A stretch of DNA of 64,000 nucleotides from Thermoplasmata archaeon (GTDB lineage Archaea > Thermoplasmatota > Thermoplasmata > Methanomassiliicoccales > Methanomethylophilaceae), in the NCBI GenBank assembly GCA_015063235.1, contig SUSW01000022.1, forward strand, positions 1 to 64,000. Reading direction: 5' to 3'. The position numbers were made by a program, and so were the translations under genes. Under the pieces are notes generated by a model. That model had not been told where the DNA came from. It saw only the letters and a program-made list of their open reading frames with translations, and did no database searches. The first letter of the stretch is position 1; every line of letters begins with the position of its first letter. Below, in pieces: positions 1-9,466 of the stretch.

Positions 1-462
1 AGACATCTGGTTGAAGATTACCCCTTTGATATTGTTCTCGGTGAAGCCGAGGAACCCTTTCAAAGTAGCTAAATTGGATATGCTGGCACCTTTGCTGTTT
101 ATCAGCAGTACGACAGGGGCGTCGAGCTTCCTCGAGACGTCATGGGAGCTGGCCTCCATGCTCAGGACGCTGTTGCCGTCATAGAATCCCATGACCCCCT
201 CGATTACCGATATATCATTTTCCTCAGCGGTCCTTGCGAACAGATATCTGAGAACATCCTCCTTGACGAAGAATGCATCCAAATTCTTCGATTTGGTACC
301 TATGACCCTGCTATGGAACATCGGATCGATGTAATCTGGTCCGCATTTGAACGAGGCAACCTTCAGACCGCGGTTCACCAGCGCCTGCAGGATACCGCAG
401 GTTATAAGCGTCTTACCGCTTCCACTGGCCGGTGCAGCTATCAGGAACCTCGGAAGGCTCAT
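1..462 (-). CDS. cbiA: Cobyrinate a,c-diamide synthase CbiA, N-terminal part (runs off window edge)
   Basis: Minus-strand translation MSLPRFLIAAPASGSGKTLITCGILQALVNRGLKVASFKCGPDYIDPMFH with P-loop and KCGPDYIDP motif; overlaps the next cobalamin gene by TGA/ATG. Confidence 0.9.
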   Translation of the reverse strand, partial: MSLPRFLIAAPASGSGKTLITCGILQALVNRGLKVASFKCGPDYIDPMFHSRVIGTKSKNLDAFFVKEDVLRYLFARTAEENDISVIEGVMGFYDGNSVLSMEASSHDVSRKLDAPVVLLINSKGASISNLATLKGFLGFTENNIKGVIFNQMS

Positions 463-2438
463 CTCCCCCTCACCACCGCTATGTATACGGGGTTCTGGGC
501 TGTCATGAGATGGTATCTCCCTAGCTTCCTGGCTTTTGATACGTTGATGCACGAGATCTCCTCTTCCACCAGACCGAACTCATTGATGACCTGAGTGGTC
601 TCCTCGAGGGTCTCGATGGTCACCGAATTGATGACTATCCTAATCTCCGGGTTCTTGTCCAGAAGGCATCCTATTATGTCCTTCAGATTGCCCGAGGAGC
701 CTCCTATGAACGCGTGGGTGGGCTTCGGCAGATCCGACATAGCCTCAGGTGCCAGACCTCTGACGACCTGCAGATTGGGAGTCTTGAACTTGAGCTTGTT
801 GACCTCGATAAGGTCGGCGGCCTCTGTCTCCTTCTCTATGGCGTAGACCGTTCCGTTGACCGCGACAAGCGCCATCTCGATGGAGACGGAACCTGTCCCT
901 GCGCCGATATCATAGATGACGGAATCGTCCGAGAGCTTCAGTTTTGCCACGGAAAGCGCTCTGACCTCACTCTTGGTCATCGGTGCATCCCCCCTGGTGA
1001 ACTCCTCATCGGGGATGCTTATCGGATTGAACCTGACAGGATGCTCGTTCTGGATGAGCGCGACACACAGCTTCCCGAATTCCTGCTCCAGGACCTCCTC
1101 CGGGGTTCCTGTAAAGACCTTCTCGGTCTCATAACCGAAATCCTGCCCTATAGTCATCTTGACGTCCATCCCGTATTCGATGAACTGCCTAGCCATCTCA
1201 TGAACCGATTCCTGCTCGGACAGAAGTGTGAACACCTTGCCGTGCACCCTGCTGAGACCGACCAGATTGGATTCCCTTCCGTGGGCGCTGGTCATGTAAA
1301 CGTCCTGCCAGGACATGCCGATCTTGGAGCACAGATAAACGGCGGACGATATGCCCGGCTCCGTGTGGACCTCGTACCTGCTGCGATCAATCTTCTCAAG
1401 GAGTTTCTTAGCACCGCTGTAGAATCCGATGTCACCGGACATGAGCACCGAGACGTTCCTGTACCTGGAATTCTTATCCAGGTAGTCAATGATCTCATCC
1501 GAACGGTACTCCTCGAGTATATCCTTTCCCATAGCGACAGTTTCCACCATCCTCTTGGCCCCGACTATCAGATCCGATTCGTCTATCCTCTGCTTCGCCG
1601 ACAGGGTCAGCCCGTTGCCGCCCATGCCTATGCCGATGATGTTTACCGTCCTCTTGGAATCCTCTTGCACACCCATATCCAATCCCAGCCTATCCTCTAA
1701 CAGTTTGACGACCTCTCCGAAGGAAAGTCCTTCCTCCTTCGGCCTCTCTATCAGGATAACGGTCGCTCCGGCCCTCATGGCCGCACGGACCTTGTCCTCG
1801 TATCCTCCGGCGGTGCCGGAATCCTTTGTGACGATGTATTTCGCATCGATCTGCTTCAGTGTAGCGTAATTCGTATCCTCCGAGAAGGGTCCCTGCGCAC
1901 ATATCAGATTCTTACCGGAAAAGCCGTACTCGGCACATTTCTGGACGGATTCCATCGTGGACAGCACCCTGGCCGTCACCCTTTCTTTGTAATTTGGAAT
2001 CTGGGTGTAAAGCGCGATGTCCTTGGATCCAGTTGATGCCAATATGTTACCGTCCTTGTCCTTCAGGTAGTCGATGGCCTCCTGCACGGTGGATACTTTG
2101 ACTATCCTGTCCGAATCAGTATCGGAATCTTCCCTCTTGAGCCTGATGTAGAATGCTCCGGTCGCCTCGCAGGCCTGCTTGATGTGCTCCGTTATATTGA
2201 GCGCGTATGGGTGCGTGGCGTCCACAACGATATCGTATCCGTTCTCGCGGATGACGTTGGCGATGCCCTCGGCACCTCCACAACTGCCGACCTTGACATC
2301 GATGTCATCATCGAAGCCCATCACCTCGGCCCCGTATTCGGTGGCCACCCTGACATGCACGTCCGCACCTGCGGCTGCAAGCATCTTGGACAGCGTACGT
2401 CCTTCCGAAGTTCCAGAGAAGATGAATATGCCTGTCAT
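459..2438 (-). CDS. Fused precorrin-6A reductase (CbiJ) + precorrin-6Y methylase CbiE + CbiT decarboxylating methylase
   Basis: N-term MTGIFIFSGTSEGRTLSKML (CbiJ), middle NIIGIGMGGNGLTLSAKQRIDESDLIVGAKR (CbiE), C-term MTKSEVRALSVAKLKLSDDSVIYDIGAGTGSVSIEMA (CbiT). Start trimmed to the Met overlapping the cbiG stop. Confidence 0.9.
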   Translation of the reverse strand: MTGIFIFSGTSEGRTLSKMLAAAGADVHVRVATEYGAEVMGFDDDIDVKVGSCGGAEGIANVIRENGYDIVVDATHPYALNITEHIKQACEATGAFYIRLKREDSDTDSDRIVKVSTVQEAIDYLKDKDGNILASTGSKDIALYTQIPNYKERVTARVLSTMESVQKCAEYGFSGKNLICAQGPFSEDTNYATLKQIDAKYIVTKDSGTAGGYEDKVRAAMRAGATVILIERPKEEGLSFGEVVKLLEDRLGLDMGVQEDSKRTVNIIGIGMGGNGLTLSAKQRIDESDLIVGAKRMVETVAMGKDILEEYRSDEIIDYLDKNSRYRNVSVLMSGDIGFYSGAKKLLEKIDRSRYEVHTEPGISSAVYLCSKIGMSWQDVYMTSAHGRESNLVGLSRVHGKVFTLLSEQESVHEMARQFIEYGMDVKMTIGQDFGYETEKVFTGTPEEVLEQEFGKLCVALIQNEHPVRFNPISIPDEEFTRGDAPMTKSEVRALSVAKLKLSDDSVIYDIGAGTGSVSIEMALVAVNGTVYAIEKETEAADLIEVNKLKFKTPNLQVVRGLAPEAMSDLPKPTHAFIGGSSGNLKDIIGCLLDKNPEIRIVINSVTIETLEETTQVINEFGLVEEEISCINVSKARKLGRYHLMTAQNPVYIAVVRGR

Positions 2439-3463
2439 AGGAATCTCAGCTCCATAGGTCTGCGGCAGATCGCTATGGTCATACCGTCCTTGGCAGTCTT
2501 CCTCCTGATGATCTCTCCGCCGAACGGTTTCACCGAGGAACGCTCGCATACGCAATCGACGGATGTTACCGATTTGACGAATTCAGATTTGGTAAAATCC
2601 CCTTCGAGGGCCATGAGCTCCTCTGATGTATAGAACTTCGCGGGAACGCGGAACTGCTTCGCCAGCTCCAGTATCGCAGCCTCGTCTTTCTTGAGGTCGA
2701 CGCTGCATACAGCCCCGATCCTCTGTGCCGGGATCCCGTCCTCTTTCAGTATATCGGATACGAACTTCCTCATCTTCTCGGGATCCGTATCCCTTTTGCA
2801 TCCTACTCCCAGTATGATGTCCATCGGAACCAGCCTCATTGTCGTTCCGAACGGCTTCTTCTCTATGTCCGTGGAGATGCTGACACCGAACTCTCCCGAA
2901 TCCGCCAAGGTCAGCCCTGCGGGCAGATTCCCTTCCACTGGCAGCTCACTGGTGAATCCGACGAATGCGTTATCGAGGACCCTTACGGAAACATCCTGCG
3001 CTGTCCTCAATCCCATTATCCTGAGATTGTTCACCGTAGCGAATGTATCCACCGAGAACTTCCCGTTGAGATCTGTGGCAGTCGTTATGATCGGCTCCGA
3101 ACCCATGCGCTCAGCTATCCTTGCAGTGAGGGCGTTTGCGCCTCCAATGTGCCCAGCTAGAAGAGCTACAGTCCAGCGGCCATGCTCGTCCATACCGATG
3201 ATCGCAGGATCGACCGTCTTCGCCTTGATGTACGGAGCTATATATCTCACCGCAATCCCGATAGCGCCGATGTATACTATCGCATCGCATTCCTCGAATG
3301 ACTTCCCTGTCCATACGCTGGCCTTCTCCTCGATACGTTCCACTCCCAAAGTGTCGCACTGCGTCTTGGCGAATATGCGCATATCCTCCTCGGGGAATGC
3401 ATCCTTGAGTCTCTTCGCGGTCCTGCAGCCATTGGTAGAGAATGCTATCACGTTGATCCTCAT
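2435..3463 (-). CDS. cbiG: Cobalt-precorrin-5A hydrolase CbiG
   Basis: VYIGAIGIAVRYIAPYIKAKTVDPAIIGMDEHGRWTVALLAGHIGGAN and C-terminal LGVGCKRDT motif. Confidence 0.93.
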   Translation of the reverse strand: MRINVIAFSTNGCRTAKRLKDAFPEEDMRIFAKTQCDTLGVERIEEKASVWTGKSFEECDAIVYIGAIGIAVRYIAPYIKAKTVDPAIIGMDEHGRWTVALLAGHIGGANALTARIAERMGSEPIITTATDLNGKFSVDTFATVNNLRIMGLRTAQDVSVRVLDNAFVGFTSELPVEGNLPAGLTLADSGEFGVSISTDIEKKPFGTTMRLVPMDIILGVGCKRDTDPEKMRKFVSDILKEDGIPAQRIGAVCSVDLKKDEAAILELAKQFRVPAKFYTSEELMALEGDFTKSEFVKSVTSVDCVCERSSVKPFGGEIIRRKTAKDGMTIAICRRPMELRFL

Positions 3464-4593
3464 AGATTCTCCCTCCTGATCTCGTCTAACATCTCGTCCG
3501 CAAGACTCGTCTTGCCCAACAGTCCGTAGACGGATGAGAACATGACGGCGGCAGTCCTGATGTTACCGCCGGTGCGGTGGTTCATATAAAATTCTATCTT
3601 GTCTATGAGGAGTTTCGAAACATCTTCGATCAGATCCTCCTCGTTTATCACATCGAGCGCATCGTCCGTAGAGATGCAATCCATTATGCGTGTGACCATG
3701 CCAATGCTCGCGCCCGCCACTGCTGCATTGGCAGCAAGGATCTCCATCCTCGCGTCGGCGTTGCGGGAGTGGGTATTCATGATACCCGCAGCGACCTTGA
3801 CTATCTTGCCGAGGTTAGCGACCAGGACGATGTCACGGTTTATCTCGCACGCATAGTCCAACATCTCCCCCACGAAGTTGCTGCATTTGACCGCCTTCTC
3901 AGGATCGATTCCCGGAAGGTTCTGGGAGAACTCCTTTCCGTAATTGCCCGGAACGACCAGAAGAACCTGGTTGCCCTGGGAACGCATGTTCATCTCCACC
4001 TTTATCGTATTGACCAGTGCGGCCTCGCTCATCGGCTCGACAATACCGCTTGTGCCGAGGATCGATATGCCTCCGTTAATCCCCAAGCGTGGGTTAAATG
4101 TCTTCTCGGCGATCTTCTCGCCTTCGGGAACCGAGATGATGATATCGAAACCACCTTTGTAATCGGAGGAGAACTGCACATCCTCGACAGCCTCCTTGAT
4201 CATCGAACGGGGGACGCGGTTGATCGCTGCATTGCCTACGGGCTGATCCAACCCTTTCCTGGTGACTCTGCCCACACCTATGCCGCCGTCGATGTTGATA
4301 CCGGATTCGGCCTTCGATACTTTGGAATAAACGAGCGTTCCGTGAGTGGCATCAATATCGTCGCCGCCGTCCTTCCTGACCGCACATGAGACATACCCGT
4401 CGCCTATCTGCATATCCTCGACCGGAAGGTCTAGAATTATCCCCTTCGGAGTATGGATCTTCACCGTGTCTACAAGCTTCCCTGACAGCAGTGCTTCGGT
4501 GGCTGCTTTCGTCGCAGCGGCTGCACATGTGCCGGTGGTGTGCCCGCGTTTCAGCTTCTTGTTATTGACGAACACATATGAATCGTCGGTCAT
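3460..4593 (-). CDS. cbiD: Cobalt-precorrin-5B C1-methyltransferase CbiD
   Basis: LKRGHTTGTCAAAATKAATEALL motif; start trimmed from ORF 3460..4743 to MTDDSYVFVNN. Confidence 0.93.
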   Translation of the reverse strand: MTDDSYVFVNNKKLKRGHTTGTCAAAATKAATEALLSGKLVDTVKIHTPKGIILDLPVEDMQIGDGYVSCAVRKDGGDDIDATHGTLVYSKVSKAESGINIDGGIGVGRVTRKGLDQPVGNAAINRVPRSMIKEAVEDVQFSSDYKGGFDIIISVPEGEKIAEKTFNPRLGINGGISILGTSGIVEPMSEAALVNTIKVEMNMRSQGNQVLLVVPGNYGKEFSQNLPGIDPEKAVKCSNFVGEMLDYACEINRDIVLVANLGKIVKVAAGIMNTHSRNADARMEILAANAAVAGASIGMVTRIMDCISTDDALDVINEEDLIEDVSKLLIDKIEFYMNHRTGGNIRTAAVMFSSVYGLLGKTSLADEMLDEIRRENL

Positions 4594-4797
4594 GTAACTC
4601 GTTCCTGAGATGCTATGGACGACTTGGATTATTAAGCCTTGTCGGCCGAAAGCACCGAAAGGCCAAAATAGTCCGGTTGAAGTCATATACCATACCGTCC
4701 TACCGTATGTATCCAGCTTTCTATATAAATAGAAAACAAACATTTATCTTCGTTTGGACTATCCATCCACAAGGAAGGTGCGAAAACGGCCGGAAAA

Positions 4798-5493
4798 TTG
4801 TACGGAATAAGTGTTGGGCCCGGAGACCCCGGATTATTGACCTTGAAAGCGAAACAGATCCTGGATTCATGCGATGTCATAGCATACCCTGTGAAAACGG
4901 CAGGAGAGGGCAGTGTCGCACTCAACATAATCAGGCCCAATGTCGATGTCGACAGCAAGGAGGTCAGGGAATATGTCTTCTCGATGAACCCCGATTATGC
5001 GGAGCGCGAGAAGGGATGGAAGAAGGCTTACGACGACATCATGGACACTTTGGAATCCGGCAAGAGCATCGCCATGATCACATTGGGCGATCTCAGCATC
5101 TTCAGCACATACATGCGCATCGATCAGATGATCAAGAGCAAGGGATACGAGACCGCTCTCGTTCCCGGAGTGCCCTCTTTCTGCCACGGAGCATCCCTCG
5201 CAGGAGTGCCCCTCACGATGGGAGAGGAATCATTGGTCGTCATCCCGTTCAATACCGATAAATACAAAACGCTGGAGAACGCGTTGGACAACTACGAGAA
5301 CATCGTTGTCATGAAAGCGTACAAGCACGTGGAAGGGATCACCGAGATGGTGGAATCAAAAGGATACAGCGCATCGTGCATCACAGTCATGAGCAATATC
5401 GGCATGGAGGATCAGTATATCGGACCCGTCATCAAGGGACGCGGATACGGATACTTCACCACTCTACTCATCAAGAAGGAGGAAAAGAAATGA
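4798..5493 (+). CDS. cbiL: Cobalt-precorrin-2 C20-methyltransferase CbiL
   Basis: YGISVGPGDPGLLTLKAKQIL SAM-dependent tetrapyrrole methylase motif; TTG or slightly upstream non-ATG start. Confidence 0.88.
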   Translation: MYGISVGPGDPGLLTLKAKQILDSCDVIAYPVKTAGEGSVALNIIRPNVDVDSKEVREYVFSMNPDYAEREKGWKKAYDDIMDTLESGKSIAMITLGDLSIFSTYMRIDQMIKSKGYETALVPGVPSFCHGASLAGVPLTMGEESLVVIPFNTDKYKTLENALDNYENIVVMKAYKHVEGITEMVESKGYSASCITVMSNIGMEDQYIGPVIKGRGYGYFTTLLIKKEEKK

Positions 5494-6254
5494 TAACATT
5501 CATAGGAGCAGGGCCCGGGGATCCGGAACTCATAACAATCAAGGGAAAGAAGAAGATAGACGAGGCCGACGTGATCATTTTCGCAGGCTCTCTGGTCAAT
5601 CCAGCGGTCCTTGACGGACACAAGCCCGATGCGAAGATCTACGACAGCGCATACATGCACCTTGACGAGGTCATCGACGTCATGAAGAAGGCCGAGGACG
5701 AAGGAAAGAAATGTGTCCGCGTCCACACCGGGGATCCTGCCATCTACGGCGCACACAGGGAGCAGATGGACAGACTCGACAAACTCGGCATAGACTACGA
5801 GGTCATCCCCGGAGTCAGCTCCGCATTCGGAGTCGCAGCCGCTCTGAAGAAGGAATACACCCTTCCTGGGGACAACCAAAGTCAGACGGTCATATTCACA
5901 AGGATGGAGGGAAGGACCCCCATGCCTCCCGGAGAGAAACTCGAGGACCTCGCCAGGCACAGGGCTACGATGGTCATATTCCTCTCGGTAGGATTCCTCG
6001 ACAAACTCTCGGAACAGTGCATCAAAGGAGGATATCCTCCGGAGACACCGGTCGCTGTCGTTTACAAGGCGACTTGGCCTGACCAGAAGATCGTCCTAGG
6101 AACCCTTGCGGATATTGAAGCAAAAGTGAAAGCGGCAGGAATCACAAAGACCGCGCTCACTGTAGTCGGAAACTTCCTCGAAGGGGACTACAACCTCTCA
6201 AAGCTCTACGACAAGAACTTCTCGACCGAGTTCCGCAAGGCGGTGGATGAATGA
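5490..6254 (+). CDS. cbiF: Cobalt-precorrin-4 C11-methyltransferase CbiF
   Basis: MITFIGAGPGDPELITIKGKKKI...GDPAIYGAHREQM; ATGA overlap with cbiL. Confidence 0.93.
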   Translation: MITFIGAGPGDPELITIKGKKKIDEADVIIFAGSLVNPAVLDGHKPDAKIYDSAYMHLDEVIDVMKKAEDEGKKCVRVHTGDPAIYGAHREQMDRLDKLGIDYEVIPGVSSAFGVAAALKKEYTLPGDNQSQTVIFTRMEGRTPMPPGEKLEDLARHRATMVIFLSVGFLDKLSEQCIKGGYPPETPVAVVYKATWPDQKIVLGTLADIEAKVKAAGITKTALTVVGNFLEGDYNLSKLYDKNFSTEFRKAVDE

Positions 6255-6985
6255 CCGGGAAGCTCCATGTAGTCGGATTCGGACCCGGCGGAAAAGAGCA
6301 TATGACATTCAAGGCTGCGGAGGTCATCCAAAATGCAGATGTCGTCACAGGCTACACTACCTACGTCAACATGATAAAGCCCTACTTCCCGGACAAGGAA
6401 TACAAGGCAACAGGAATGATGAAGGAGGTCGACCGCTGCAGAATGGCGATTGAGGACGCGATGCAGGGAAAGGATGTAGCAATGATCTCATCCGGAGACT
6501 CCGGGATCTACGGGATGGCCGGAATCATCTACCAGCTGGCGGACGAGATGAAAGCCGAAATAGAGATCGATACCGTCCCCGGTATAACGGCCGCTTCGAC
6601 AGCGGCATCGGTGCTCGGAGCACCGCTCATGCACGACCTCGCTATCATCAGTCTGTCTGACCTCATGACACCCATCGACCTCATCATGAAACGCGTGGAC
6701 TGCGCAGGAATAGGAGATATGATCGTCTGCCTCTACAACCCCAAGAGCAAGGGCAGAACGGAATATCTGAATCAGGCTCAACAGATACTGTTGAAACACC
6801 GCTCGTCCGACACACCCGTCGGTATCGTCCGCAACGCCGGACGCGATGACGAGCACAAGGAGATCACCACTCTAGGCGATCTCGACAAAGCGGAAGTCGA
6901 CATGTTCTGCATGGTTATCATCGGTAACTCGCAGACCTACGTATCGAACGGACGCATGATTACTCCCAGAGGATACAGAATCTGA
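6251..6985 (+). CDS. cbiH: Cobalt-precorrin-3 C17-methyltransferase CbiH
   Basis: KLHVVGFGPGGKEHMTFKAAEVI...SSGDSGIYGMAG. Confidence 0.92.
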   Translation: MTGKLHVVGFGPGGKEHMTFKAAEVIQNADVVTGYTTYVNMIKPYFPDKEYKATGMMKEVDRCRMAIEDAMQGKDVAMISSGDSGIYGMAGIIYQLADEMKAEIEIDTVPGITAASTAASVLGAPLMHDLAIISLSDLMTPIDLIMKRVDCAGIGDMIVCLYNPKSKGRTEYLNQAQQILLKHRSSDTPVGIVRNAGRDDEHKEITTLGDLDKAEVDMFCMVIIGNSQTYVSNGRMITPRGYRI

Positions 6986-6995
6986 GGTGTGAGAA

Positions 6996-7625
6996 ATGGC
7001 AATAACAATAGTGAAACCAGAGGATATTGAGAAAAGAAGTATGGAGATCATCACATCGGAGCTCAACGGCAGGACATGGCCCGAACCGCAGTTCTCGATC
7101 GTGAAGAGATGCATCCACACTTCAGCCGACTTTGATTATGCGGACAACCTGAAGTTCTCCAAGGACGCCGAGAACATAGGCGTGAGGGCGATCAGGAACG
7201 GAGCGCACATCGTCACGGATACGAAGATGGCCGCCGCAGGCATCAACAAGAACAAGCTGAAGGAATACGGCGGAGAGGTTCACTGCTTCATCAGCGACGA
7301 TGACGTGGTGAAGGCCGCAAAGGAGAGGGGGTGCACCCGCGCCACCATCTGCATGGAGAAGGGAGCGGAGATTGCCAAGGACCATCCGGTGATCTTCGCT
7401 ATCGGTAACGCGCCCACCGCTCTAGTGAGACTTGCGGAGATGATCGATGCAGGAGAGCTGAAGCCTGCGCTCATCATAGGTGCCCCCGTAGGATTCGTTA
7501 ACGTCGTAGAATCCAAAGAGCTCATCATGGAGAGGGATGTCCCATATATCGTACCTGCAGGAAGGAAAGGGGGATCCAATATCGCTGCGACTATCTGCAA
7601 CGCCATGATGTACTACAAAGGCTGA
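6996..7625 (+). CDS. cbiC: Cobalt-precorrin-8 methylmutase CbiC
   Basis: KRCIHTSADFDYADNLKFS, TDTKMAAAGINK, GAPVGFVNVVESKE. Confidence 0.92.
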   Translation: MAITIVKPEDIEKRSMEIITSELNGRTWPEPQFSIVKRCIHTSADFDYADNLKFSKDAENIGVRAIRNGAHIVTDTKMAAAGINKNKLKEYGGEVHCFISDDDVVKAAKERGCTRATICMEKGAEIAKDHPVIFAIGNAPTALVRLAEMIDAGELKPALIIGAPVGFVNVVESKELIMERDVPYIVPAGRKGGSNIAATICNAMMYYKG

Positions 7626-7644
7626 GAACTTACGTCGGTGAAGG

Positions 7645-8445
7645 ATGATGGAGAAGAAGGGAATATTGGTCATAAGCTTCGGAACGAGCTACAAAGAGAC
7701 GCGTAAGAAAACCATAGAGGCTGTGGAGAAAGCGATAGCAGGCAGGTTCAGCGGCTATGAGGTAAGAAGGGCGTTCACCAGCAAGATGATAATCAAGAAG
7801 CTGAAGGAACGCGACGGAATACATATCGATTACATCGACGAGGGATTGCAGCACTTCATCGACGACGGTGTGAAGGACGTCCTGGTAGTGCCCACACACA
7901 TAATGAACGGTACTGAGTACGACTTCGTTTCGCACTACGTCTATAACTTCAGGGATAAGTTCGACAGCCTGCGCATCAGCACTCCGTTGCTGACCGCGGA
8001 AGAGGACTACGACGATGTGATCGAGGCCATAGAAAAGTCCTATGTGAACAGGTTCTTCAAGGACTCTTCTAATGGGACCGCCATCGTCTTCATGGGACAC
8101 GGCTCCGAGCACTTCGCCAACGCGACATACAGTCAGCTCCAGCTGAAATTGATGTCCCTCGGATACGAGCATATCTATGTGACCACCGTGGAAGGATTCC
8201 CGACTTTCGACGACACTCTCGGATTCATGGCCCCACACAAATATTCCAAGATCATACTGGCGCCTTTCATGCTGGTCGCCGGTGACCATGCCGTCAACGA
8301 CATGGCCGGTGATGACGAGGGTTCTCTGAAATCCAAATTCATCGCATCCGGATGCGACGTACAATGCGTCTTCGAAGGCCTGGGAGAACAGAAGGCATTC
8401 CAACAGCTCTTCATCAAGCACGCCGAAAAGGCATTGAATGATTGA
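7645..8445 (+). CDS. cbiK: Sirohydrochlorin cobaltochelatase, CbiK type
   Basis: GILVISFGTSYKETRKKTIEA, RRAFTSKMIIKKL, IVFMGHGSEH, LAPFMLVAGDHAVNDMAGDD match the CbiK pattern rather than short archaeal CbiX. Confidence 0.88.
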   Translation: MMEKKGILVISFGTSYKETRKKTIEAVEKAIAGRFSGYEVRRAFTSKMIIKKLKERDGIHIDYIDEGLQHFIDDGVKDVLVVPTHIMNGTEYDFVSHYVYNFRDKFDSLRISTPLLTAEEDYDDVIEAIEKSYVNRFFKDSSNGTAIVFMGHGSEHFANATYSQLQLKLMSLGYEHIYVTTVEGFPTFDDTLGFMAPHKYSKIILAPFMLVAGDHAVNDMAGDDEGSLKSKFIASGCDVQCVFEGLGEQKAFQQLFIKHAEKALND

Positions 8446-8452
8446 AACAAAC

Positions 8453-8478
8453 GGATGGGTCTGCCCATCCTCTTTCTT
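8453..8478 (+). terminator. Hairpin terminator downstream of cbiK
   Basis: GGATGGG-TCTG-CCCATCC perfect stem followed by TCTTTCTT. Confidence 0.6.
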
Positions 8479-8482
8479 CATC

Positions 8483-9466
8483 TCAATCTTTGTTTTTCAT
8501 GAAGTTCATCTTGAACGTTTCAAGATAACCTTTCGGTTCATCCTTGTAGTTCTTCACCAGGATGTCGATAAACATTCCGTCCTTTCCGTAGATCCTTATC
8601 TTCCTTATCACGGAACGGTCTTCACTGTCCGGAACTATGGATTCGATCGGGAATGCCAACGGCACAGTGTACGATCCTGCATTGTACATACAGACTGCAA
8701 GATGTCTTCTGTCATCCCCTTTCCATTTCTGCAGACGCAAACCTAGATTTGTACCATGGAGATTGATCTCCTTCTCGCTCTCGATGGGTCCGCTGCTGTA
8801 GTTGATCCAACCCTCTTCGGATTCTCCCAATATCTTATCCAAATCGTTTACATCCATGTAGCAATCGGCAGAGGTACACCTTCCATCGTACAGCGCCATG
8901 GAGTTCCTGTCTAATCTCTTCTTTGGACCTTCGAGCAACATCTCTTTCCTGGTAAGTATGACGATGACAATCAGATGCACTATACCATACGCTAGCTTGT
9001 CTATGTTTATATCGACAGAGGGGATGAAACTGTCAACGCTGTAAAACTTGTACAAGGTCGGGAAAAGCTCTGTGAACGCAAGAATCCCCAAACATATGAT
9101 CGCCTTAGCGCTACCGGATGTCGTATGGAAAATTAACGACAGTGCATAATAGATTATGACGATGCTTATGATTATGTAAAGATCAGCGAATATGATTCCG
9201 ATATCATCATTCACGTTGAGAATGTAGTACAGGTTGCTGATCAGAGTGGATATACTCAAGGTCATCAAAGCCAAAATGACACCGTACTTTATCCCTTTCT
9301 TACTGAACAACACCACTGTGGCTCCGCCGACAATCATCACAATGAATGAAAGGACGTCCCCGCTTGTGTTGCCTCCTCCCTGACCGGTACCGTTGATCAG
9401 AAATATTGCCCCGGCTATCGCAATCGCCAAACCCATGATTGCCGTTAGGGCCTCTGCGCGCTTCAT
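8483..9466 (-). CDS. Multi-spanning membrane protein with C-terminal cytoplasmic domain, unknown function
   Basis: Several hydrophobic helices followed by a domain shared with the adjacent gene (LRLQKWKGDDRRHLAV...IVPDSED). Confidence 0.75.
   Translation of the reverse strand: MKRAEALTAIMGLAIAIAGAIFLINGTGQGGGNTSGDVLSFIVMIVGGATVVLFSKKGIKYGVILALMTLSISTLISNLYYILNVNDDIGIIFADLYIIISIVIIYYALSLIFHTTSGSAKAIICLGILAFTELFPTLYKFYSVDSFIPSVDINIDKLAYGIVHLIVIVILTRKEMLLEGPKKRLDRNSMALYDGRCTSADCYMDVNDLDKILGESEEGWINYSSGPIESEKEINLHGTNLGLRLQKWKGDDRRHLAVCMYNAGSYTVPLAFPIESIVPDSEDRSVIRKIRIYGKDGMFIDILVKNYKDEPKGYLETFKMNFMKNKD

Noticed and set aside
714-1700. Long plus-strand ORF (328 aa) antisense to the CbiJET fusion
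   Set aside because: Shadow ORF: composition non-protein-like, and the opposite strand has clear homology-bearing domains
3577-4389. 270-aa plus-strand ORF antisense to cbiD
   Set aside because: Shadow ORF; no recognisable protein features
4594-4797. Cobalamin riboswitch between cbiD and cbiL
   Set aside because: No B12-box-like consensus recognised; region looks like a simple divergent archaeal promoter with TATATAAAT
7630-8481. 283-aa minus-strand ORF antisense to cbiK
   Set aside because: Shadow ORF from codon bias of the highly recognisable CbiK gene
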